Source: Clostridia bacterium
GTDB taxonomy: Bacteria > Bacillota > Clostridia > Oscillospirales > Acutalibacteraceae
DNA length: 64,000 nucleotides
Assembly (NCBI GenBank): GCA_017410325.1
Contig: JAFQRA010000001.1
Location: forward strand, 32,277 to 96,276
Reading direction: 5' to 3'
Position numbers and translations under genes: made by a program. Below, in pieces: positions 56,875 through 64,000 of the stretch (position 1 is the stretch's first letter; every line of letters starts with the position of its first letter). The notes below the pieces were generated by a model. The model made no database searches and had not been told where the DNA came from. It was given only the letters and a program-made list of their open reading frames with translations.

Positions 56875-59199
56875 TTATCCTTCTAAAAATATTTTATCAA
56901 AATCGCTACATTTAAATACAAACGGATCAATCCACCAAGTATTGTTTGATCTTACGATATTTGGCAGACAGTAATAACGCATATTTATGTCATAAGCAAA
57001 CTCGCTTAACATATTTATTTCCATATTACATCCGTCAATTTCTTTGGCGTCAAAAATAAGGGTGAATGTCGATGTGTCATATCCGTCTTTACTGTCACTA
57101 TGATTGTTGTAGCTTGCAACCATAGGAGAAATTGCATTAAAGGAATTTTGTCTTGAGTCATTTTCTTCAAGAATTCCAGACAATAAGAATCGAAAGATTT
57201 TTATTGTGGTATTAAACCAGTAATCGATATTTTCTTCATTTATGGCTTTTGCGGTGTTAATATCAATAATTTCATTGAACAAAGACATATCCATAATTGA
57301 TTTTTTTCCAAGAACCGCATAAAGCAATTTTGATTCAGTGCTTCTTGTTTGTGCCACAGAAAGTTGAGTTTGGCAACAACTGTTACAGAGATCAACGAAT
57401 TTTGAAATAAGCTCTGTTGCAGAAGTGATGTTTTTTAATGATTTTGCACATGCTTCTGCGGAAGCTTGAAAAGCAGCCTCTGCATTTAATTGAAACTTTT
57501 TTATTTTAGAATCGGAAAGAATGGTGGTTCGAGATTCATTATCAAATTTGATTTTTTCTTCACCGTATGCAAATATACCGCTATAAAAACAAATCAATCT
57601 TTTAAATGTATCGCTAAGAAAAGATTCAAGGTATTCTTTTATCAGTTTGGCATCTTTTGTTTTCTTGGCATTTTCAAGTATTATTATATATTGCTGAATA
57701 GTATTTGTATGAAAGCAATCGTTTGCAAGGTGAGAGTCTATGTTTTCATCTGAAGATGTTAATGCTGTAAGTACCAGATGGGTTTTGGCTTTTGCGATGA
57801 GTTCACGATTATATTTTTCTATTTCAACATTTCCATGATTTTCGATGTAATGGTTTCCCAACAGAGAAATTGCTTTTTCTGTAAACTCTTCTCCATTGGT
57901 TATCTCAAGAAACAGTTTGTTATTGCTTAACAATTTCCCGAATCGTCTTCTGAGATTTCGAACAATTTCATCATCTCCGTCATCGTCTAAGGCATAGAAA
58001 ACTTCTCTTAACACCATTGAGGGTCCGGCTTCTATAAGTAATATAACTACTATGCTGTCCCAATTTTTTGTTTCCTTCGTGTAAGATTCAAAAGCATGTG
58101 GGAATTTTTCTGAAAAAACATACCAAAGCCTTTCACCACCACGTTTAAACTGCTTTTTTCCTATTGCATCGGCGATTGCCAAAGAGAGGTTTTTCATATA
58201 TTTATAGTTAATATTAAAAATCTGATCCATTGATGTTGTCGGTGAAACAGAATTATTAACATCTGATATTGAAAAACCTAAATAAGTATACATTGTTTCA
58301 TGGTCAGTTGCAATATTATAAGGCTTTGCAATGGTTCCGGGGTCGAATTTTGAAATAGAATTTTTTCCGGAAACTCCAACCATTGAACAGGTGACATATC
58401 TGTCGAAGCGGGGGGTTTCGTATTTAAGCGAATTTGAATCAATAGATGTAAGTATACAGTAGTGGCTTCCACCCATCTTAATTTTTTTTAGAATATCAAA
58501 GGTATCTATAATTCCAATACGAGGATTATCTTTCGAATCTGTTCGGAAGATGCTACCGTTATAGTTGTTAATCACAAAAGTATACCACTGAGATAATTCG
58601 TCAAATTTTAATGATGTTGTCTTTAAAAAAGGGAAAAAATCAATAAAAATCCTCAAATATTCGGATGCAATATCGAGGGTAAAATCTGTTTCTTCTTTTT
58701 CTCCTAGAAGCCCTTTGGTCGTTATGCGTGAGCTTTCTGCATTTTCGTTTATAAATGAAAAATATTCATTTAAACCGACGTTCTTATCATCCCAATAATC
58801 GCCCATCGAAACACAGTTAGGAAAATACTTTCCTAAACAAGCGTCTCCTCCCTGCAAAAAATCGTAATAAATATCAGCAATGACAAATTGCATCAATTCA
58901 GTAGATAAGGGATACTTTTTATATATACTTTGCATAGTTCGGATAACACGCATAGCATTTGAATTTCCGTTTTTTATACAGTTACCAATTTGGGTCTCTA
59001 TCTTGTTTTTAGTATTGTTGCTAAGATGAAGATAGCATGAAAACGCATATATAAAAGCAAGTGTAATTGTGTTTTGAAATACTCGGACAAAATCCTGTGC
59101 TGAAGTTAAAAAGGTATCCTCATCACATCCACCCGAAAGATAAAATCTCATTTCAGGGTCAGGAATCATTTGTTCAAAATCTTTTGAAGTAATAATCAT
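56875..59199 (-). CDS. 774-aa uncharacterised protein of the TIR operon
   Basis: 774 aa, no signal peptide or membrane helix. The first ~200 residues are helical (DFVRVFQNTITLAFIYAFSC); a central region about 210-340 looks alpha/beta with GGSHYCILTSIDSNSL and RYVTCSMVGVSGKN; the rest is mostly helical, with an acidic loop DDDGDDE near 440 and a Trp-rich end (NNTWWIDPFVF). No nuclease, protease or NTPase motif found. Position between the KGGAGR ATPase and the SpeD-like protein suggests a sensor or scaffold role. AAGGAT stands 8 bases before ATG 59199. AT-rich. Confidence 0.85.
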   Translation of the reverse strand: MIITSKDFEQMIPDPEMRFYLSGGCDEDTFLTSAQDFVRVFQNTITLAFIYAFSCYLHLSNNTKNKIETQIGNCIKNGNSNAMRVIRTMQSIYKKYPLSTELMQFVIADIYYDFLQGGDACLGKYFPNCVSMGDYWDDKNVGLNEYFSFINENAESSRITTKGLLGEKEETDFTLDIASEYLRIFIDFFPFLKTTSLKFDELSQWYTFVINNYNGSIFRTDSKDNPRIGIIDTFDILKKIKMGGSHYCILTSIDSNSLKYETPRFDRYVTCSMVGVSGKNSISKFDPGTIAKPYNIATDHETMYTYLGFSISDVNNSVSPTTSMDQIFNINYKYMKNLSLAIADAIGKKQFKRGGERLWYVFSEKFPHAFESYTKETKNWDSIVVILLIEAGPSMVLREVFYALDDDGDDEIVRNLRRRFGKLLSNNKLFLEITNGEEFTEKAISLLGNHYIENHGNVEIEKYNRELIAKAKTHLVLTALTSSDENIDSHLANDCFHTNTIQQYIIILENAKKTKDAKLIKEYLESFLSDTFKRLICFYSGIFAYGEEKIKFDNESRTTILSDSKIKKFQLNAEAAFQASAEACAKSLKNITSATELISKFVDLCNSCCQTQLSVAQTRSTESKLLYAVLGKKSIMDMSLFNEIIDINTAKAINEENIDYWFNTTIKIFRFLLSGILEENDSRQNSFNAISPMVASYNNHSDSKDGYDTSTFTLIFDAKEIDGCNMEINMLSEFAYDINMRYYCLPNIVRSNNTWWIDPFVFKCSDFDKIFLEG

Positions 59200-59238
59200 T
59201 CTGTCAGATCCTTGTATGTATTTTATGTTTCAACAATA

Positions 59239-60177
59239 TTAGTTGCCTGCAACGATCATTCTTGCAATCTCCTTGTATATATCCAAGGCTGTTCGTTCGA
59301 TTTCGCTCAAGTTTTCAGCATTTTTGAGAACCCCTTCTTGCCACATGAAACGATCAATTTTGGGGACACCAAACTTATTGCCTTCAAGAAGATCAAGAAT
59401 ATAATTATTGTTTTTTCTGCTCAAATTATCCTTAAAATCTTCAAGAATTCGGTCTTTGGCATAAGAAGGGTAGTTGTTTATAATTCCGTTTTTACCTTTT
59501 ATAGAAAGTTCGTCTACGGGAACGATGTTGGGAATGATAATTATATTTTTGGAGTTAGCTTTAGTGTCATATATGTCGAAGAAATGTTTGGTTCCTTCTC
59601 TGAATTGCTCTGTCGGTCGAAGACAGCACATAATATGGGAGGCGCAGTTGTTAGACCAAATTGCAGTGAGTTGTGAACCAACTGCAGAGTCAAACAAAAC
59701 TCCGCATGCAGTAGATTTACACATTCTTTTAAATGCTGAAATATGACTGCTCAAAGGTGCATCATAGTTTGAATCTCCCTTGATTGTTTCGCCGGGATTA
59801 GCAGGAAGACATAAGATTTCTTTTGGCCTGAAACCAAAAAACTCGCCAACGGGGTAGAGATTTTGAAACATTTCATGATCAAGTGCGGAGTCAATTTCAT
59901 CCTCATCTTCATCAACTATTGGCATATTTGAAAATCTGGGGTGAAACCAACTTTGTACACACTCTTTCTTGATTCTATGGTCATTGTGCAGATCAAACAG
60001 AAAGGTAAGTCCGCAACTGTCTATGTCCATATCAACCAATACCAAGGGCCTTTTTTCTGTAGCGTTAAGCATTTCAGCAAGATATGGAACTACATTTATT
60101 GCCAAAGTGCTTCTGCCGGCACCGCCCTTGTAAGAAAAACATGAAATAAATTTACATGTGTTTTGAACGTTTCCCAT
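59239..60177 (-). CDS. ParA/MinD-like ATPase with KGGAGR variant P-loop
   Basis: 312 aa. The P-loop at residues 17-24 reads KGGAGRST: the deviant Lys (K17) of ParA/MinD is kept, but the usual GKT Lys is replaced by Arg (R22). This matches the KGGVGR-motif variant ATPases known from prokaryotic conflict-type operons. Walker B is LVLVDMDID (45-53). The C-terminal part has helices expected for MinD-type proteins. AAAGGAG lies about 10 bases before ATG 60177, and only 6 bases separate it from the preceding gene. Whether it hydrolyses ATP is open; the substitution could turn it into a nucleotide-gated scaffold. Confidence 0.88.
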   Translation of the reverse strand: MGNVQNTCKFISCFSYKGGAGRSTLAINVVPYLAEMLNATEKRPLVLVDMDIDSCGLTFLFDLHNDHRIKKECVQSWFHPRFSNMPIVDEDEDEIDSALDHEMFQNLYPVGEFFGFRPKEILCLPANPGETIKGDSNYDAPLSSHISAFKRMCKSTACGVLFDSAVGSQLTAIWSNNCASHIMCCLRPTEQFREGTKHFFDIYDTKANSKNIIIIPNIVPVDELSIKGKNGIINNYPSYAKDRILEDFKDNLSRKNNNYILDLLEGNKFGVPKIDRFMWQEGVLKNAENLSEIERTALDIYKEIARMIVAGN

Positions 60178-60183
60178 TAAATT

Positions 60184-62613
60184 TCATTCTCCTTTGTTTA
60201 TCTTTTCTTCGAGCAAGCCATCTAATGCTCTTTGTCTGTTGTTGGCCAGATTGGTTTCGCCTCGGTTGGTCACAAAATAACTCTTATGATTGCCTTTTTC
60301 AGCAATTCCTTTGAGATAGTATCTCAAAGCCATTTTCATATCTGTATCCGTATGTTGTGTAACGTATTTCTCGATACTGTTAAGAGCTTTTGTTCGTTCT
60401 TCTCTGTTGTCGTGAACACTGTAGAGAGTTTCTCCCATTTGTTCAGCGGTAAGAGCCAGTAAAATATCGCGCATACCTTTCTCAAACGTAACGGAATCGG
60501 ATTTAGTGGATTTCCATTCTTCAAGTTCGATATTCTCCACACCATTAGTTTTGTTTTCAATAGTTTCTTTTACCGAGGATATAATTCTTGTTGCTTCAGC
60601 ACTCATCTGCTCAGCTAAAATACCGATAATACCTTCTCTTAAAACATTCATAATAAAACCGGACAAAGCCGAACGAAGAGGATCGCTTTCATACGCATCA
60701 ATTTTCAACTGCATATTAATGATTTGTTTTTTTAGCTCTTCTCTTTCTTGTTCAAGGGTTTTAAAGTCTGCCAGATCTTTGTCAACGGCCTTGCCTTTTT
60801 CTAACAGAGATGAATGATAGTTTTTTTCGATCTCAGATTTTTTCTCTTTATTTGCGTTGGCATTGGCAAGGAACTGTTCCTCATATTCACTGTAATATGA
60901 ATAGAAACTGGAAAGTGCTGAAATGAAGTAATAGCAACTGGATGTGGAATATCCACCATTCTCCCATATCCAAAGATATTCATTGGTAGCGGAATCCCAT
61001 GAACGATATTTTAAGATCTGCTCAAGATACAACAACATATCGTACTGGGGATATCTGATAACGAAATCACTAATTGTAGTTTTGGTTCTTGCTATAAGAG
61101 GCATAAGAGAAAATACTCTGATGTGAGATTTTCTCATATCTCTGACGATACCTGCGTGATTATCATTAATCTTCTCGTCAAAGCTAAGCGTGTATTCGTT
61201 TATCTTGTAATCTTTATCATCTTCTTTTAATCGCATAAAGTACTGATAACAGTTTTCGTATGACAAACGAAGTGTTGCACGAAGGTTATCATAATTTTTA
61301 AGAGCCTCATCGTATTCTTTTGAACCATTTATTGTGAAGTAATTAATCTTGTCCTCATAATCTTCATCAATACCGGCATTGATGATGGTATTGATGACAA
61401 ATATGCTGTTAAACAGGGCATCAGAAGAAATGCTGCAATTAATCGCTTCTTCTGAAATAATAGATGAAAGATCGAAAGAAAAGAACTCGCCGATAAGGTT
61501 ATCTTTAGTGAGATCCCACATTCTGTTGGCACTGTTTTTACACTTTTCTTCAAGAATTCTGTAAGGGGAGTCATAATCATAAGTTTTCTTACCGTTATTA
61601 AGAATAAAGAACATTTCTTTTTCACGAAGAATTTTACTGCTTCCTTGATTAATTTTGTTGCAGAATTCTGAACATTCGGACTCAACATACGCATATTTAT
61701 TATAAATCTCTATGATAAGTTCTATTTCTTGCTCCGTGAAACCATTAAGATTAGAATACAGTGATTTGTTTGCATCAGAGGTATTTGTGTTTTCAAACAG
61801 AATTTTTTCAATTAAATCTTTGTTTTTTTGATATTTTGATGATTTTAAAATACCAATTGTATCTAACTGTTCTCTGATCTCGCCTTTAATTAATTCTACA
61901 TCATCATTACGAACAACATTTTCAAAAGTTATAAGCATATCGATAAGAATTTCGCTTACAGCAAAAGTAAAATAAAGAGAAGGTTCTTCGCAGTTTTTGG
62001 TGAAATGCCAACCGCAATTGAATTTTGCAGAGTCAGGGACTTCAATATAACTGTCATTTATATACTTAACACAAAATCTGTATAAATCAAAAAGCTTCTT
62101 TTCTCGATCGTCATTTATTTTTAATAAATATTTTCCTCCGATATGGAGTCTGACAATACCGAGAATAGTAGCAATTATCCAAGTTGCACTATCGATATAT
62201 GTGTTATTGTCAAAAAATGTACTATCAGGAAGATAGGGCGACATATCTATTTTGTATCTGCTCAAGTTATTATCAACGTGATTGAGCAAATTGTCAATCA
62301 TCGTATCAACCCATTCCTTGATTTCGGATTCGGGCAGATTTATATTAAAATCATTGAATAAGTTGAGCAGGCTACAGTAACCCTGAAGCATAGGTAAAAT
62401 TCCGCTTTCCTGAATGTCGTCCGAAAACACAAAGCGGTTCTTGTCTTCTTCATATTTGTTTTTAAGAGTGTTATATATTTTTAAACCGATATTTTTTTTG
62501 TTTGTATATCTATAGAAACAGTTAACTTTTTCTTCGATAACTTCCTGAAGTTCAAAACTTAAGTCTTGCAATTCGGAATGCTTTAAGCCATATGCGTTGT
62601 TTTTTTGTGCCAT
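60184..62613 (-). CDS. large uncharacterised protein with C-terminal coiled coil
   Basis: 809 aa from ATG 62613, which has AAGGAGG 8 bases upstream; a TTG at 62634 is rejected because it overlaps that site. Mostly helical, no membrane span in the N-terminal part; a strongly charged coiled coil lies at about 610-670 (EKKSEIEKNYHSSLLEKGKA; LEQEREELKKQIINMQLKID), followed by a hydrophobic helix near 680-700 (LSGFIMNVLREGIIGILAEQ) and a polar C-terminus. No known enzymatic motif. It starts 13 bases after the TIR gene stop. Possibly the sensor or oligomerising platform of the system. Confidence 0.85.
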   Translation of the reverse strand: MAQKNNAYGLKHSELQDLSFELQEVIEEKVNCFYRYTNKKNIGLKIYNTLKNKYEEDKNRFVFSDDIQESGILPMLQGYCSLLNLFNDFNINLPESEIKEWVDTMIDNLLNHVDNNLSRYKIDMSPYLPDSTFFDNNTYIDSATWIIATILGIVRLHIGGKYLLKINDDREKKLFDLYRFCVKYINDSYIEVPDSAKFNCGWHFTKNCEEPSLYFTFAVSEILIDMLITFENVVRNDDVELIKGEIREQLDTIGILKSSKYQKNKDLIEKILFENTNTSDANKSLYSNLNGFTEQEIELIIEIYNKYAYVESECSEFCNKINQGSSKILREKEMFFILNNGKKTYDYDSPYRILEEKCKNSANRMWDLTKDNLIGEFFSFDLSSIISEEAINCSISSDALFNSIFVINTIINAGIDEDYEDKINYFTINGSKEYDEALKNYDNLRATLRLSYENCYQYFMRLKEDDKDYKINEYTLSFDEKINDNHAGIVRDMRKSHIRVFSLMPLIARTKTTISDFVIRYPQYDMLLYLEQILKYRSWDSATNEYLWIWENGGYSTSSCYYFISALSSFYSYYSEYEEQFLANANANKEKKSEIEKNYHSSLLEKGKAVDKDLADFKTLEQEREELKKQIINMQLKIDAYESDPLRSALSGFIMNVLREGIIGILAEQMSAEATRIISSVKETIENKTNGVENIELEEWKSTKSDSVTFEKGMRDILLALTAEQMGETLYSVHDNREERTKALNSIEKYVTQHTDTDMKMALRYYLKGIAEKGNHKSYFVTNRGETNLANNRQRALDGLLEEKINKGE

Positions 62614-62626
62614 ATTATTGTCCTCC

Positions 62627-63724
62627 TTAATCAATGTTTGAAATAGGAATCTCTATAACCGGTCTTATTCCTTTTTTAGAAAGAATAACAAAGCCTTTTG
62701 AATAACAGTAATCGCCTATAATAGTTTGTTTCCAATTTGATGTAAGACCGTCTATATCTATCCACCAATGTTTTGCTTCTAAAGACACCGGCTTTAATGA
62801 ATCGTCTCTATGGATAGATTGGCAACGTTCAATATCGTACTGTGTCAAATATCTTGCGGTAATTGGTCCGTTTTTCTTTTCTTCTTCTAAAAAACTTATA
62901 TCAATAAATGTTTTGGTGAGGAATTTGAGTCCGCTTTCAAAAGTATCATTGCAGATGATATCAATGCAAAGCAAAACTGCAGTTGTATTATCTTTTACAT
63001 ACAAGAGTTTCCATTTAAGTTCTTTTGTGAAATATCTTTTTTGGTTCAACTGAATAAGGTTTTGAGTTATTCCGAATCTCTGGTCAGCAAAATCAGGTGC
63101 ATATTCAGGACCTATATATTCTCCGGATATATATCTTCCAAGTATTATCTCCTCCGGATTAGTTGCTGTGCTACTATTTTTTTGCATATGGTCTATGAAC
63201 GTTTCTTCATTGTCTATAAGACCATATATAACAGCAATATCTTCTATTATCCTTTTTACAGTGGTTTCCGAATCGGTTCTTTGAATACACAATATATCAT
63301 CATTAAAAAGGGCACGCTGAACATTGTGTTGAAAATCAGAATACTCTTTAGTATCTAAAATATTGTTAGCGTCATTGAACATTTTAAAGGTTTGTTTACC
63401 TTCTAAATTTACAGACCAATGTTTAAAGTTGCCTTTTTTGAGTCTATCCAGCACATATTCTTGTTCTTTTTGAACTGACGGACTAACAAAAGCATCGGTG
63501 GAATTATAAAATAGAACGCCCACACAGTTGGGATGATTAATTTTCTCTTTTACTATATCTATCCACTTTTCTCCAAGGTGTTTTTTCATATTTATATCAT
63601 ACCAAAGTCTAACACCTTTATCAAGCAGTAACTTCATATCTTCTTCAATTGCATTTGCATTAAGATGGTTATAGCTTACAAAAATAAAATTACCTTTTAA
63701 AATCTTCTTTTCATCCAAAGCCAT
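62627..63724 (-). CDS. TIR-domain protein with C-terminal DUF6273-like domain
   Basis: 365 aa. Residues ~10-140 have the TIR pattern: FIFVSYNHLN (13-22), GVRLWYD (37-43), GEKW (51-54), VGVLFYNSTD (68-77) and SPSVQKEQEYVL (81-92) with candidate catalytic Glu at 87 or 89. TIR domains in bacterial immunity cleave NAD+ or make ADP-ribose signals. The C-terminal ~160 residues resemble DUF6273: KWKLLYVKDNTTAVLLCIDI, KHWWIDIDG (318-326) and KGIRPVIEI (351-359). GAGGTGAT lies 8 bases before ATG 63724. First gene of the operon. The NADase activity is inference. Confidence 0.82.
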   Translation of the reverse strand: MALDEKKILKGNFIFVSYNHLNANAIEEDMKLLLDKGVRLWYDINMKKHLGEKWIDIVKEKINHPNCVGVLFYNSTDAFVSPSVQKEQEYVLDRLKKGNFKHWSVNLEGKQTFKMFNDANNILDTKEYSDFQHNVQRALFNDDILCIQRTDSETTVKRIIEDIAVIYGLIDNEETFIDHMQKNSSTATNPEEIILGRYISGEYIGPEYAPDFADQRFGITQNLIQLNQKRYFTKELKWKLLYVKDNTTAVLLCIDIICNDTFESGLKFLTKTFIDISFLEEEKKNGPITARYLTQYDIERCQSIHRDDSLKPVSLEAKHWWIDIDGLTSNWKQTIIGDYCYSKGFVILSKKGIRPVIEIPISNID

Positions 63725-63807
63725 ATAAAATTATCACCTCAAAATAATAATTCGAAAACACAAAATCTATGTAAATAGCATATCAAATATATTAAATATA
63801 TTAAATA

Positions 63808-63836
63808 ATCTTATCATAACAGTTAAATGTTGTCAA
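63808..63836 (-). promoter_or_regulatory. promoter of the TIR operon
   Basis: On the minus strand TTGACA (63836-63831) and TAAGAT (63813-63808) with a 17-base spacer, about 85 bases before the ATG. The leader (63725-63807) contains repeated ATATATTAAAT. The -35 directly abuts the tandem repeat array beginning at 63841. Confidence 0.75.
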
Positions 63837-63840
63837 TTAA

Positions 63841-64000
63841 TGTAAAAGAGTTTAATTATATTTTCATGTAAAAGAGTTTAATTATATTTTCTGTAAAAGA
63901 GTTTAATTATATTTTCTGTAAAAGAGTTTAATTATATTTTCTGTAAAAGAGTTTAATTATATTTTCTGTAAAAGAGTTTAATTATATTTTCTGTAAAAGA
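63841..64000. repeat. 25-bp tandem repeat array upstream of the TIR operon
   Basis: Units begin TGTAAAAGAGTTTAAT and end TATATTTTC; unit starts at 63841, 63867, 63892, 63917, 63942, 63967 and 63992, the last cut by the window edge. The first unit has one extra A; the rest are identical. There are no spacers, so it is not CRISPR. A 25-base period is not a multiple of three and no coding frame runs through. It sits just upstream of the TIR promoter, where it could bind a regulator cooperatively or vary in length. Confidence 0.92.

Noticed and set aside
63841-64000. CRISPR array
   Set aside because: The 25-bp units are directly adjacent with no spacers, and no cas gene is nearby.

Overview
The window looks like chromosome of an anaerobic gut-type Firmicute of the class Clostridia, most like the Oscillospiraceae/Ruminococcaceae. 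This rests on AGGAGG-type ribosome sites with frequent TTG starts, a Gram-positive LexA box, mutS2, citrate synthase, a coenzyme F420 ligase-like gene, a Tad pilus locus and glycan enzymes (GH2, GH16). The species cannot be named from sequence alone. No rRNA, tRNA or CRISPR array was seen.

Layout. 1-5.6 kb (minus): serine hydrolase, ABC-2 exporter operon and an AI-2E-type permease. 5.7-7.1 kb: ArsR/CadC-type metal sensor with its operators and a zinc-type CDF exporter. 7.3-14.4 kb: mutS2, GH16, oxidoreductase, citrate synthase, CofE-like protein. 14.6-18.2 kb (minus): a compact phage-derived lysis cassette (sigma-like regulator, coiled coil, BppU-like protein, LRR protein, M23 endolysin, XhlA, holin) behind a promoter whose spacer is a perfect LexA box; no capsid, packaging, tail-tube or integrase genes accompany it. 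18.4-20 kb: lipoprotein and a cluster of REPIN-like palindromes. 20-25.1 kb: beta-galactosidase, amidohydrolase and 23S rRNA uracil methyltransferase (rlmD/rumA).

25,064-38,924 is a roughly 13.9-kb island inserted by a large serine recombinase into the 3' end of rlmD. The core GTTCAG lies in the same reading frame at both ends, so insertion swapped the C-termini of the methyltransferase and the recombinase. Cargo: a Cys-rich methyltransferase-like protein overlapping a DUF1848 protein, a decayed tnpV, an unknown protein next to an XRE-ImmA protein, a LytTR/GHKL two-component system with a likely LytTR site controlling two ABC exporters, a structured intergenic region, a tyrosine recombinase, a 51-aa ORF and the serine recombinase.

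39-44.7 kb: sodium-pump decarboxylase beta subunit with an OadG-like partner, two MFS transporters, and a LuxR-type regulator. 45.2-55.8 kb: a complete-looking Tad/Flp pilus operon (prepilin peptidase, three near-identical Flp pilins, TadE, CpaB, CpaE, TadA, TadB, TadC, DUF192, DivIVA-like, TadG-like).

56-64 kb (minus) is conspicuously AT-rich and is the best candidate for an undescribed system: a five-gene operon encoding a TIR-DUF6273-like fusion, an 816-codon frame (809 aa from the chosen start) of unknown family, a ParA/MinD-type ATPase with a KGGAGR variant P-loop, a 774-aa unknown protein and a tandem-domain AdoMet-decarboxylase-like protein that has lost the Glu-Ser cleavage site. Its promoter directly abuts an array of 25-bp tandem repeats running off the window. 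A conflict/antiphage role is inferred from the TIR and KGGxGR families, not shown.
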